A stretch of DNA of 64,000 nucleotides. Origin: Candidatus Defluviibacillus avedoerensis. Lineage in GTDB: Bacteria; Pseudomonadota; Gammaproteobacteria; Burkholderiales; Burkholderiaceae_C. Position numbers and translations under genes: made by a program. The DNA is taken from NCBI GenBank assembly GCA_016703665.1, contig JADJBS010000011.1, positions 1 to 64,000 on the forward strand, written 5' to 3'. The notes under the pieces are model-generated. The model made no database searches, was not told where the DNA came from, and saw only the letters and a program-made list of their open reading frames with translations. Position 1 is the first letter of the stretch. Every line of letters begins with the position of its first letter. Positions 10,038 to 20,082 of the stretch are shown piece by piece.

Positions 10038-11084
10038 TTAGATGATGCCAGTAACAATCGTGACTTGACCCACAATCTCTGCCTCGGTCGCGATAACTTT
10101 TTGCTGATTTTGAGTGGCAATCTCCGCAAACGCTTTGATGATGTCTGCTTTTGATTTGCCGGATGCCAACAGGCTTTTCCAGTAGGCAACACCTGCATCT
10201 TCACCCGCACGATTAAATGTGGTTTGGTACAAACTTTGAACAAATGCGTCGTCTGTTTGACCCGCATGAGCGGTTGTAAATTCTGTCGTACTGGTGAACG
10301 CCTTCGAGATTTGATCGAGTGTTGCACCGCCCTTGGCCAAATCAAACCAGTAATCCAGTCCGCCTGCATCTGCGTCGCGGCCCATCGCCGTACGATACAA
10401 ATTCGCCACCGAGCTCTCAAGAGAATTATTGGCGAACACGAGGGCATTGCCATTGTCCAGCTGCACATACTGAATCTTGGAGATTTCAGTTACCTTGCCG
10501 GTCGCCTCGTTCGTCACGATAGCGTGGCCGTTTTGCGTCGTCACCTGGTAGTTGTTAGCAGAGCCACCCAACTTGACCACGGCATAGTCACCGGAGCCGC
10601 CCGTAATGGTACTGTTACCCAGGCCAGCTTCCACGGTATCCACACCACCACCGGTGGTGATCGTGGAATTGCCCGAACCCAAAATGACTTGGGTGTTCTT
10701 GGCATCCTGAACGATGATTTTGTCGCCACCTGCAGAACCAACGACCACGCGGTCAACTCGAGATTGATCACCACTTGGCACGGTTACACCGTCGTTGAGG
10801 GTGGCAATCACACCACCCCTGCCTTGGAAGACCACCACAGGCGCGTTGACTGGCGGCTTGATGGTGGTCGTTAAAGTGTCGCTCGACGAAATAAAGACAA
10901 CCTCAGCGCCTGATGAAACAGTGACATTGCCGCTAGCGTCAGGCTTAGCGGATTCAAACGACACCGTCGCATCACCTGTTCTTGTCGACAAGGCCAAAAT
11001 TTGGCTGATGGTCGAATCGCTAAAAACAGTCGGGTTCGAGACGCTAAGCGTGTTCGTGACAGAAGAAACATCTGCTTGATACAT
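10038..11084 (-). CDS. DUF4214 secreted protein, likely type I secretion substrate / S-layer-like
   Basis: No N-terminal signal peptide is present. The middle part has glycine-rich beta-roll-like repeats (ILGSGNSTITTGGGVDTVEA, then GNSTITGGSGDY), similar in style to RTX proteins. The C-terminal half holds a DUF4214 region, with LYRTAMGRDADAGGLDYW and LYQTTFNRAGEDAGVAYW as its two halves. The protein ends in a hydrophobic tail (QVTIVTGII), as type I secretion substrates often do. The start ATG 11084 is preferred over 11099 because GGAG lies 9 bases upstream. Its own promoter and strong terminator point to high expression. Next to TolC, HlyD and ABC genes, it is the obvious cargo of that exporter. 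Whether it forms an S-layer is inference. Confidence 0.83.
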   Translation of the reverse strand: MYQADVSSVTNTLSVSNPTVFSDSTISQILALSTRTGDATVSFESAKPDASGNVTVSSGAEVVFISSSDTLTTTIKPPVNAPVVVFQGRGGVIATLNDGVTVPSGDQSRVDRVVVGSAGGDKIIVQDAKNTQVILGSGNSTITTGGGVDTVEAGLGNSTITGGSGDYAVVKLGGSANNYQVTTQNGHAIVTNEATGKVTEISKIQYVQLDNGNALVFANNSLESSVANLYRTAMGRDADAGGLDYWFDLAKGGATLDQISKAFTSTTEFTTAHAGQTDDAFVQSLYQTTFNRAGEDAGVAYWKSLLASGKSKADIIKAFAEIATQNQQKVIATEAEIVGQVTIVTGII

Positions 11085-11110
11085 AGGGAAAATCTCCAAA
11101 GCTAAGGGAC

Positions 11111-11116
11111 ATTATA
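11111..11116 (-). promoter_or_regulatory. Predicted -10 element for the DUF4214 gene
   Basis: On the minus strand an exact TATAAT lies 26 bases upstream of the ATG at 11084, inside an AT-rich stretch (TTTGCTTTATACTTTA precedes it). The matching -35 hexamer is weak. The position predicts a short leader of about 20 bases carrying the GGAG ribosome site. Confidence 0.55.
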
Positions 11117-11195
11117 TAAAGTATAAAGCAAAAACTACCCATACATGAATTTCCTTCCAAGTTTGTACCCCAAATGTGGGTTATCTTGAACAAAA

Positions 11196-12562
11196 TCACT
11201 TGTCAACAACAAGTAGCGCGTTGGCTGCCCCCAACGAAGCTGCGTCGGCGGAATCAACCAGCGCAAGAAGCCGAACGCCCGATACCATCTGCAAGTATCG
11301 TGCCTGCGCCAGATCTCTGCGTACATTGGTTTTTTGTTGCTCTGCATTCAGCACATCCACGAGCGTTAGGCTGCCTGCTCGAAGAGAGCGCTGGTTGGAG
11401 ATGATAAATTGGCCAATGGATCTGAGCGATTGCTCCAAAGCCTTGGCCTTGGCCAGGCTCTCTGTCCTGCTACGGAATTCCCGGTGCACACGTGCACCAA
11501 GATCGCGCCGACCAGCTTCAAGCGCTTGCTCTGCCGCTCGGTAGCTGGCCAGGGCTTGCCTCACCGCTGAATTGACACTGCCGCCAGCATAGAGGGGGAC
11601 ATTGAGCTGGAGACCAAGTGACGCATTGGTGTACCTGGAATTGATGAAGTTTTGGTTTTCGCTGTCGCTTCTCGCAATTTGTGCTACCAAGTCAATCGTG
11701 GGGTGATGCCCAGCGTAGGCTTTGTCGATCTCTATGCGTGCGGCTTCCACCTTGGCACGCAATGACTTGAATTGCTGGTTGTTCAGCTCGGCGCGATCAA
11801 TCCAAACGTCAAGACTGTTGGGCTGAGGATACGCGAGAATTGACTTCGCGGGGTCGAGCCCCGCCACCTTGCTCACTGGTTGCCCGACCAGGGTCTGCAA
11901 TTGGCGAAGGGCAAAATCCACCTGTTGGCGCACCTCCACCTCTTGTGCGAGGGTCACGTCTACCCGCGCTTGAGCCTCGTCTGCGTCGGTTCTTGTCACG
12001 GCACCTGCGGCCAACCTTTTTCGGGCGGCATCCAGGTAGGTAAGGTTGGCAGATTTCTGACTTTGAATGATACCCAATTGGTCTTTGGCAAACAGAACGT
12101 CAAAATAAGCCGTTGTCACGCGCACAGCCAGGTTCTGCTCGTCTTCTTTTTGGGCAGCGTCGCTGTCAGCGACCTGCGCTTTGGCCTGCTTGTGCTGAGC
12201 CCACTGATAAGTACGGTACAGCGGCTGGCGCAAGGTTAATGTCTGGTTGCTGCTGCCGTAGCGGCTTTCCGACGTCACTTCGGCTCCGGTAGGGCCTGGT
12301 GCACTCCGCGAAAGCTGATTTTGGTTTCGACCAAAGGACGCCGACACACTGGGCAGGAGTTGAGAGTACGCCTGAGGAATACGCTCACGGGCCGCCTCGG
12401 CATTTGCGCGCGATGACAGGATGCTTGCGTCGCGGGTACTGGCTGCTTGATAGGCCTGCAAAAGGTCCAGCGAATAACCTGTTGCAGGACACAGGCCAAG
12501 GCGCATGCAAGACAAACCGCTGCCATGCGATGAGACCTGGATTGAACTGATAACGAAAACAT
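11196..12562 (-). CDS. TolC-family outer membrane channel of a type I secretion system, one frameshift
   Basis: The outer membrane tunnel of the exporter. The body shows the TolC/OEP pattern: helical repeats beginning YSLDLLQAYQAASTRDA, the strand region LTLRQPLYR, a repeat of the fold with LGLQLNVPLYAGG, and RAGSLTLVDVLNAEQQ near the end. The signal peptide (RMAAVCLACALACVLQ) is in another frame; the break lies near 12488-12497, where it should run into PATGYSLDLL. Repaired, it is about 455 codons, usual for the family. The start ATG 12562 has GAGGAG about 10 bases upstream, overlapping the end of the HlyD gene. It lies in the same transcript as the HlyD and ABC genes. Confidence 0.87.
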
Positions 12563-12568
12563 CTGGGA

Positions 12569-13952
12569 TTACTCCTCTTTCATGGATGCCGCAATGCGTT
12601 TAAGCAGCGGATTCAATAAATAGGTGAGCATGGAGCGCTCACCAGTGACAAAGATGACTTCAACAGGCATGCCAGGTTGCAAGACACGGTTGGCGAGCAC
12701 TTTATAGCCTTCTGGCGTGACCGTGACCCTAGCAAGATAATGAGGGTTATTGCCTGAAGGGTCTGTGAGCAAGTCTGTCGAAACCGATGTGACTTTGGCC
12801 GCTACGACGAGTTGCGGCGTCTTTGCAAATGATGAAAACCGTACATCGACTGACATGCCTTTGTGCACTCTGTCAATCAAATGGGGAGCCACATGGGCTT
12901 CCACTAACAAAGACTGTCCTTCGGGAACAATGTCCATAAGCTTTTGACCTGGGGCCACCACGGCTCCTGGCGAAGGAAACGCCAGCCCGACAACTTGCCC
13001 TGTGACGGGAGATTTGATGTCGATTCGACCCAGGTCTTCCTTGGCGACGCGGTAGCGCTCAGCCGCGACGGACATCTCCCGACGAACATCTGTAAATTGG
13101 GATTCAATCTCTTTGCGATACTCCTCACGGCGAAAGATCTTCCGCTGTCGGGCCTCGGCTATTGCACGTTGAGCACGCACAATCTGCCCGGTCATGTCCG
13201 CAATGGATGACTGTATGTCACCCTCTTGTCGCTCTAGCTCGAGCTGACGGTTGCGGGGCGCATATTCTTCTTTCACCAGTTCGCGCGTGTTTTTTAGCTC
13301 TTCGCCGAGTGACAAAAGTTGACGTTTGCGATTTGCGAGTATGGATTCGTAAGAGACGATCTGTCCTGTTAACCCGCGTATAGACTCTTCGGTTGCCTCT
13401 AGGTCTGCAGCAAGCGCCGCACGGCGCGATCTGAGCAATTGCGCCTGGCTTGCAACCAGGTCTTGTGCCACGATGTCGTCGGCCTGTTCACCAAGGGATG
13501 AGACAACCACGTTAGGCAGATTTTGCTGCTCGGCAAGCAGACGCCCCTCAAGTGCTCGCAGACCAGCATACTGCTGACGCGCATTTTCAAAGTTCGCCTT
13601 TGCCAAAGCTTGATCCAAACGAATGAGGACCTGTCCTTCTTGGACAACCTGGCCTTCACCCACGAGCACTTCTTTAACCAGGCCACCAGAGACATGCTGA
13701 ACCGCCTTCTTCTTGGTATCGATGACAACAGAGCCTTGCTTGGCACGCCTTCGTCGAGAGGTGCAAAGCCTGCCCAAAGCAAAAATCCACCAAATCCAAT
13801 GATGAGGCCGCCAAGACCAAATCGTGTGGTGCTGATCCTGACTGGCTGCCACCGAGGAGTTCCGTGTGCAGTTCTAAGTCCACACTCTTAATCAGTTGCC
13901 CAGATTGAATGAGGGATGGAGAGTTAGGTTTTGAGACGGTAATTTGTGCCAT
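12569..13952 (-). CDS. HlyD-family membrane fusion protein, two frameshifts near the N-terminus
   Basis: The periplasmic adaptor linking the ABC transporter to TolC. The order is a cytoplasmic N-terminus (MAQITVSKPNSPS), one membrane segment (TTRFGLGGLIIGFGGFLLWA), a lipoyl-like half (QHVSGGLVKEVLVGEGQVV), a long coiled-coil hairpin, the second lipoyl half (IKSPVTGQVVGLAF), then a beta-barrel domain and the HlyD C-terminal signature region ending GMPVEVIFVTGERS. The membrane segment is split over frames: breaks lie near 13830-13840 and near 13735-13745, where VPS should meet QGSVVIDTKKK. Repaired length is about 460 codons, normal for type I secretion adaptors. It lies 42 bases after the ABC gene and 6 bases before tolC. 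Confidence 0.87.
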
Positions 13953-13994
13953 TAAATCTAGCTTTGTTCAAGAGAACTGTGGACAGACGTCGAA

Positions 13995-15687
13995 TCAGGC
14001 CGGATCTGGAACACTGACGTTGACTTGCGAAGGAACCGGATTTTGTACAGCGTCTGAGATGATGCGTCCGTTGTGCAAGACGATGACTCGATCAGCCACA
14101 GATAAAATGCCCGACCGGTGGGTCACAAGGAAAACTGTTTTCCCCTCAATCTTGAGTTGACGTACTGTCCTTGCAAGGGATTCTTCTCCGATGTCGTCCA
14201 AATTGGCATTGGGTTCATCGAGAACGATAAGGGTCGGAGAACCAAAAACCGCTCCTGGCGAGTCCAATACGTTGACGCTGCCCCCTGACAAAAAGCCCAG
14301 CTTGGCCTACCGGTGTATTGTAGCCTTGGGGCATTTGCAAGATCATTTCGTGTAAACCAGCCGCCTTAGCGGCCGTTATGATTTTTTGTGAATCAAGCTC
14401 ACCAAATCTCGCAATGTTCTCGGCAATCGTTCCTTCGAAAAGATCAATGTCCTGCGGCAGGTAGCCAAGGTACTCACCAAGGTCTTGGGCACTCCAATTT
14501 TGGATCGGTTGCCCATCCAAGAGAACCTGACCGCCAGCATTGGGCCAAAGGCCTAGTATCACACGAGCAAGCGTCGACTTTCCCGACCCGGAAGGCCCCA
14601 AGATGGCAACCACAGTCCCCGGCGCAACGTAAGCATCAATATCGCTCAGTATAGGATTGATTCTGCCGGGGACAGAAACACTGACGCTTTGCAATTCAAC
14701 AGCACCTACTGGCCTTGTCATTGCCTGGTGATGCTTGGGTTCGGGAACATCTTTTAACAGTTTGTCCAAACGCGCAAACGCCATGCGCATGCCAGTGAAT
14801 TGACGCCAACTACCAACAATCATGTCAATTGGCGCCAAAGCACGACCCATCAACAGATTGGCCGCGATCATTCCACCAGCGGTCAGATCGCCGTTGATCA
14901 CAAGCAGCGCGCCAATGCCCAATACGATGGACTGTTGCGAATACCGAATGGATTTGCTATATGCACCCAGTTTTTGGCTAAGTTGATCAGCGGCAACACC
15001 CGCCAGCAAATACCGGAGATGGAGCTCTTCCCATCGGGAACGCAAGTTGGGGCCCATACCCATGGCTTCAACGACCTCTGCATTCGCGAGCTTGCTTTTG
15101 CAGGTAGGCGTTGGCGTCATTGCTCGCCTTGTTTGTCAGTTCAGACGGTTTGACGGTATGACGATACCCAAACCAAGCCAGACCAAACTGCACCAAGGCG
15201 GCAATACAACCAGCCACGCCCAACCAAGGGTGAAGCAAGAAGAGGACTCCCATGAAAATGGGCGTCCAGGGCGCGTCAAAAAAGGCAAATATCCCGTTTC
15301 CTGTTAAGAATTGACGCACCCGTAACAAATCACCGAAGGCTCGCATCGGATCGGTATCGCCCTGATTCAGATTGGCCTCAAAACTTGCATTGAAGACTTG
15401 ACTGCCCAAAAGCGCATCTAACTTGATACCTGAGCGAACCAAAAGCGCTGATCGTAGCCACTCTGTGAACGCCATGACCAGAAACAAAAATAATACGATG
15501 AATGACAAAGCGATCAGCGTTGTTTGATTTTGGCTGCTCATCACTCTGTCAAAAACTTGAAGCATGTACAACGTTGGAGCTAACTGCAACATATTAATAA
15601 TGAAGCTGTAAAATCAACTAGCAGCACTTCTTTGCGAAAACCAAGAAGCACATGCCAAAGCGGGCTTTGATTAAATGCTATAGACAT
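13995..15687 (-). CDS. Type I secretion ABC transporter (permease-ATPase), PrtD-like, several frameshifts
   Basis: Drives ATP-dependent export of the substrate across the inner membrane. The start ATG 15687 lies 6 bases after the stop of the preceding ABC gene. The N-terminus (SPLWHVLLGFRKEVLLVDF) runs into LQLAPTLYMLQVFDRV, the signature start of PrtD/HasD-type permeases, with a frame break near 15596. Transmembrane helices follow, then the ATPase: Walker A GPSGSGKST, Q-loop YLPQDIDLFEGTIAENIARF, signature LSGGQRQR (split over frames, 14277-14295), Walker B LIVLDEPNANLD and H-loop VFLVTHR. Further breaks lie near 15091-15105 and 14250. All motifs survive in one frame or another, so sequence error is more likely than decay. 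About 564 codons repaired. Confidence 0.86.
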
Positions 15688-15693
15688 AATAAA

Positions 15694-17381
15694 TTAAATT
15701 ATGCCAACTGCATTTGAGCCAGGATTTAGAATATCATCACGCCTTCCGAATCCTTTAACAACACCGTCCTGCAAAATTAGTATTTTATCGGTTACGGAGA
15801 ATATATTTGTTCTATGCGTAATGATGACAAATGTAGTACCAGAATTTTTTAACTGTGCTATTGCATTGACAAGAGCTTGGTCTCGAGATGATCCAAGCTT
15901 GAATTGGGTTCATCCAAAACGACAAAAGACGGATTATTGTAAATAGCACGCGCCAAGGCAATTCGCTGGCGTTGACCACCTGATAGAACTGTTGCCCTTT
16001 TCCAACATGAGTGTTGTAATTCTCAGGAAAAGTCATAATCAACTCATTTAAACCTACCCGCTGGCCGCTACTTGTATTTTTCGAAATCAAGCAGTCCAAA
16101 ACGGGCAATATTTTCGGCAATGGTTCCATCGAATAATTCGATGTTTTGCGGTAAATAACCAATATGCGGCCCAAGTTCTTCTTTGTTCCATGCATGGACA
16201 TCCGCACCATCCAGCCGAACTTTGCCACTTAAAGCGGGCCACAACCCGACAAGCATGCGAGCTAAGGTTGTCTTCCCAGAGGCAGAAGGGCCCACAACAG
16301 CCAAGACTTCGCGTGGGTTCAGAGAAAAATTGATATTTCTTAATATGATGCGGTTGTCACCAGGTGCTCCGGCCAAGACATTGTCCACTTGCAGGCTCCC
16401 CATAGGCCGTGGCAAAGATATCTCCGATGCACGCACCGGTAATGCGCGAAGCAACAAACTCAGACGGGTATATGCATTCCTTGCATTTAGAAAATTCTGC
16501 CATTGCGAGATAGGCCTGAACCAAGGGTGTCAGCACCCGTGCACCTAAGACTGAAGCTACGATCATGAAACCTGCGCCACCGTTTAGTTCATTTTTGAGT
16601 ACTAGCCACGCGCCCAAGCCTAACAATGCCGATGCAACAACGTTTTGAATAAAACGTGACCATGCTTGATAATAACCAGAATTTAAAGATGCAATTGCCT
16701 GCAATTTCAAGAAATCTGCCTGTTTCATAAACCATCTGTTGTGAATGTTTCCGATCATTCCATGGCTTTAATGACTTCAGCATTTTTCAATGAGGCATCA
16801 GCATACATTTGAGCTGAATTTAGACTGTCATTTGCTTCTCGAAGCGGAGCATTCGTTGCACGCTCATTTAAGAATCCAATTGCAGTTTGAATGAAAGCAG
16901 CAATAATTGAAATCCAGCCCAATATTGGATTAATCCAAAATATACAAACAAGGAATATAAATGATGATGGCGTGTCCATGACTGCCATTAAGGCAGGCGA
17001 ATGAAGAAATTCTCGCACATCGCGAAAATCGCTCATGGTTTGAAGTGTTCCGCCAGGCATTTTCTTTAAGTTTGATTGAAACATGACAGAAAAAACTCGC
17101 TGGCGCAATGTTATATCAAATGCAATGCTCGCTTGCCTCATCAATTCAGTTCGAGCCCAATCTAATAGCTCCATCAATACAATAGACCCAACAACCAAAA
17201 TTGTGAGCATGAGAAGAGTTTCATGATTCTTACTGTTAATAACTCTTTCATAAACCTCGAACATGTAAATAGTGGGCACAAGCAGGAGAGCACTAATTAC
17301 CAGACTAAACCAGAGAACTGGTTTAATAAAATTTTGTAGACTTGCGAAACAAGTTTTTATTTCATTTCGATTATTAATCAT
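15694..17381 (-). CDS. Second type I secretion ABC transporter (permease-ATPase), AT-rich, several frameshifts
   Basis: A second PrtD-like exporter ATPase immediately upstream of the first. The N-terminal membrane part is intact (LLLVPTIYMFEVYERVINSK). The ATPase has Walker A GPSASGKTT, Q-loop region YLPQNIELFDGTIAENIARF, signature LSGGQRQRIALA, Walker B FVVLDEPNSSLD and H-loop FVIITHR. Frame breaks are seen near 16760, 16491, 16073, 16060, 15993 and 15897; the reconstructed C-terminus ends ...NPGSNAVGII with TAA at 15694. Base composition is clearly more AT-rich than the flanking genes, and the two ABC proteins differ enough in sequence to suggest a heterodimeric exporter rather than a recent duplication. 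Transfer from another source is plausible. Confidence 0.82.
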
Positions 17382-17551
17382 TTATTTAAATATTTTCGAA
17401 TCAATTGCCTCTAAAATCAGCAGGCAAGACTGCGTTTGGATCATACAGCCAGTGGAAACACCTGTAAGAGCCTATCACCGTAAATACACCTCAAATTGAG
17501 GAGAACAGCTAGCTTCTTGCCAACTGGATCAAGGCTTTGCCCGCTAACACT

Positions 17552-18742
17552 CTACCGGCGGGAGTTAACGGCGTTTTGTTGTGAATGCGGGCCTTGTTCC
17601 GATTCATCAAGACCGACTTTGGAATTCGGTGGCCGCGATGACCTCAGTGGAAACCCAAATCTTTGTGCATGCCTGACCGCCGTGCGACGCTCAAGGACAA
17701 AGTAAGCAAACGAATAAAGGAGCAAAGAAACGGCCCCATAAAGAAGCAACAGGTGCTCATCCCTGAAATGAAATGCCGCCGCCGCCGCAGGCAATGCAGC
17801 AAAAATCCACAAAATCGGCGAAACGATGGCGTTGCGTAAATTGGGCGCAAATTGATGAAAGTATTTCAAGACAACCCGCACCTTGATGAGGCTATGCAAA
17901 TGCAAACTATCAGGACTAAAGGGATGCATTTTGTGGTGCAAACGCCGCAAAATACTGAACACCACCTCTATCACCGGGTATCCGCATGCAAGTAACGGTG
18001 CCCATACAGATACCTGTGGGTTTCTCAAAAGTAAAAGAACTGACGTCCAGGCCAAGGTGAACCCTAGGAGATAAGCACCACCGTCTCCAAGAAAGATCTT
18101 CCCAAAAGGAAAATTGAGCACAACAAAACCAAGGGTTGCACCTGACAAAATGAAACACATTCGCATCAGGTCGAGGTCGTTCACTTGAAAAGCAATCAGT
18201 CCTAAAGCGGCTAGGCTTATCAGCACAGCTCCCGATGCAAGTCCATTGAATCCGTCAATGATATTGATCGCGTTCGACATTCCTGCAATAGCAAAGGCTG
18301 TAAAAGCAAACGAAACAGGCCATGATTGAAGGACGATATCTAGCAACCAAATGTCTACCCTGTTCAGGCCACCCGCATCATTCAAATAGCAAGCCAGAAG
18401 GCCGCTTGCCAAGGTGGCCAACAATCGGTTTTGCGCACTGATCCTTTTGCTCAGATCTTCGGCCAGCCCAAACGCTAGCGCCGGTAACGATGCAACAAGC
18501 AATACACCGAGAAGATTGGCCAGTACACCGGAAGAAAGCACCCATGCGATCAACAGTCCGAACAGTATTGGAACACCGCCCACCCGTGGGGTGGGATCCG
18601 TATGAAACTTCTGAATCCCGTCAACAACATCATTTGTCAGGACGCCATGCCAGCGCTGAGTTGCAACGATCGCGAAGGATGCCGAAAGCGACAAGAAAGC
18701 GGCCGCCAGCGCCAAATACGAAGCTTCAAAGATCGTTTGCAT
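17552..18742 (-). CDS. MraY/WecA-family undecaprenyl-phosphate sugar-1-phosphate transferase
   Basis: A 396-residue polytopic membrane enzyme that would load a sugar-1-phosphate onto undecaprenyl phosphate, the first step of O-antigen, capsule or enterobacterial common antigen-type synthesis. Family motifs are in order: FHTDPTPRVGG, SNAINIIDGFNGLASG (catalytic Asp region), FLGDGGAYLLGF, and the cytoplasmic HLHSLI segment near SPDSLHLHS. About ten hydrophobic segments are visible. The C-terminal tail after residue 370 is polar. The gene opens the surface block; the 170 bases between it and the ABC gene (17382-17551) show no gene. Which sugar it moves (GlcNAc is usual) cannot be told. Intact. 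Confidence 0.85.
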   Translation of the reverse strand: MQTIFEASYLALAAAFLSLSASFAIVATQRWHGVLTNDVVDGIQKFHTDPTPRVGGVPILFGLLIAWVLSSGVLANLLGVLLVASLPALAFGLAEDLSKRISAQNRLLATLASGLLACYLNDAGGLNRVDIWLLDIVLQSWPVSFAFTAFAIAGMSNAINIIDGFNGLASGAVLISLAALGLIAFQVNDLDLMRMCFILSGATLGFVVLNFPFGKIFLGDGGAYLLGFTLAWTSVLLLLRNPQVSVWAPLLACGYPVIEVVFSILRRLHHKMHPFSPDSLHLHSLIKVRVVLKYFHQFAPNLRNAIVSPILWIFAALPAAAAAFHFRDEHLLLLYGAVSLLLYSFAYFVLERRTAVRHAQRFGFPLRSSRPPNSKVGLDESEQGPHSQQNAVNSRR

Positions 18743-18821
18743 TCAAAAGGCGACTGGTTTCAAGTAATGCTGCAATTTGGAGATCAATTTGCTTGTCGTT
18801 GTCCAATGATACCTTTGGGAC

Positions 18822-19689
18822 TTACACCAAACTTGAGGGATTCTCAAGGCGCAGCCTGTTCACAGCACTAAAGCACACAAAACGCTTGTTCATTGCCCGC
18901 CCAATGGCGCACAAGCCCAGTTGCTGGGCGATCTGGTAGCCCATGGGTGATGCCGCTGCGCGACACGACAATGGGAACGCCCATCTGGGCGGATTTGATG
19001 ATCATCTCGCTGGTGAGCCGACCGGTGGTATAGAAGACTTTGCCGGCTGACTGTCTGGCGTCGTCTGTTTGCAAGGCCAGCCAGCCGGCGATGGTGTCGA
19101 TGGCGTTGTGGCGGCCCACGTCTTCGACAAAGATCCGCATGGTGGGGTCTGTGCCGGGCATGATCTCAAACAAAGCGCAGGCGTGGACGGAGCCGGCGGA
19201 TTTGTAAGTGGTCTCTTGCAGGCGGATGGTGTTGACCAGGCTGTACAGCTCGGCCTGGGTGATGCTGGCCTGCTCGGGTGCTGGCAGCTTGACATTGGCA
19301 ATGTCGTCCAGCAAGGCACCATAGACGCTGCCCTGGCCGCAGCCGGTGGTGACCACCTTTTTGGCAGTGCGCTCTTCGATGCGGTCGATGCCCGCGTGGG
19401 TTTTGACGGCGGCGGCAGACACATCCCAGTCCACCGTGATGGATTCGACGTCTGCTGCCGACGCGATCAAACGCTGGTTAATCAGGTAGCCCAGCACCAG
19501 CCATTCGGGCTGGGCACCAAGCGTCATCAGGGTGACCAACTCGCGCTTGTCTACATAGACGGTGAGAGAGCGCTCGGCGGGGATCGAGAGGGTTTCTGGC
19601 TGACCGAGCTCGTTGACGGCAGTGATGGATTCGGTCAGCGGTGCACGCGCGGCGCTTAACCGTGGTGCGCCCGGGATTGGCGGCGTCAA
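18822..19689 (-). CDS. fdhD: FdhD, sulfur carrier for formate dehydrogenase activation, one frameshift
   Basis: FdhD passes sulfur from a cysteine desulfurase to the molybdenum cofactor of formate dehydrogenase, a step needed for activity. The family motif TTGCGQG with the reactive Cys is present, as are FVEDVGRHNAIDT and SRSGITH. The frame breaks near 18940, after SRSGITH; the proper C-terminus (MGYQIAQQLGLCAIGRAMNK ...) continues in the next frame to TAA at 18822. I place the start at TTG 19689-19687, which overlaps the TGA stop of the small periplasmic protein (TTGA), because the frame further upstream codes for that protein instead. Repaired length about 289 codons, usual for FdhD. Last gene of the fdh operon. 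Confidence 0.86.
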
Positions 19690-20072
19690 GACTTCGTGGC
19701 GGGTTTGCCCGTCTTGGCGGCTTTGTTGCCGGGGCCGCCACGGGGCTGCGGGTGCCGCACCTGGCAAGGTGGACACGAACGGGCCAGGGTCTGCACACGG
19801 GGGTGGCGACTGGCGCGCCAGGCGCTGCGTCTTTGCCCCTGGCGTCTTTCCCCATGGATTTGGCGCCTTGTTGACATGGGCCGCCACTTTGTCTTGCGCC
19901 TTGCACAACTGGAAGGCATCGACCTTGCCCGCCCAGGCGGTTTGGCTTTGGCTTCTTCTGCCTTGGCTTTGCCTGCGTCGTCCAGCACGGGCGCGGGGAT
20001 TTTGGCCCAGGCGGTGGTGGTCAGCAAGCCAGAAAGCAGGCTGATTGCGGCAACAAAAACTATCTTTTTCAT
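19686..20072 (-). CDS. Small exported protein of the formate dehydrogenase operon, internal frame error pair
   Basis: A protein of about 128 codons with a clear signal peptide (MKKIVFVAAISLLSGLL ... TAWA) followed by KIPAPVLDDAGKAKAEEAKAK. Between about 19945 and 19745 the meaningful frame is a different one: TAWAGKVDAFQLCKAQDKVA, later CADPGPFVSTLPGAAPAAP. The first frame then returns for the Lys-rich end, GNKAAKTGKPATKS. I read this as two compensating one-base errors in a single small periplasmic protein with two conserved cysteines. Proteins of this kind sit between the cytochrome b gene and fdhD in related bacteria. Function is not known; its place suggests a partner of the periplasmic formate dehydrogenase. 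The stop overlaps the TTG start of fdhD. Confidence 0.72.
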   Translation of the reverse strand: MKKIVFVAAISLLSGLLTTTAWAKIPAPVLDDAGKAKAEEAKAKPPGRARSMPSSCARRKTKWRPMSTRRQIHGERRQGQRRSAWRASRHPRVQTLARSCPPCQVRHPQPRGGPGNKAAKTGKPATKS

Positions 20073-20082
20073 AGCAAACTCC

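Noticed and set aside
15694..17381. Upstream ABC gene as a decayed pseudogene
   Set aside because: Walker A, signature, Walker B and H-loop are all intact across the frames, which fits sequence error better than decay, though this is not proven.
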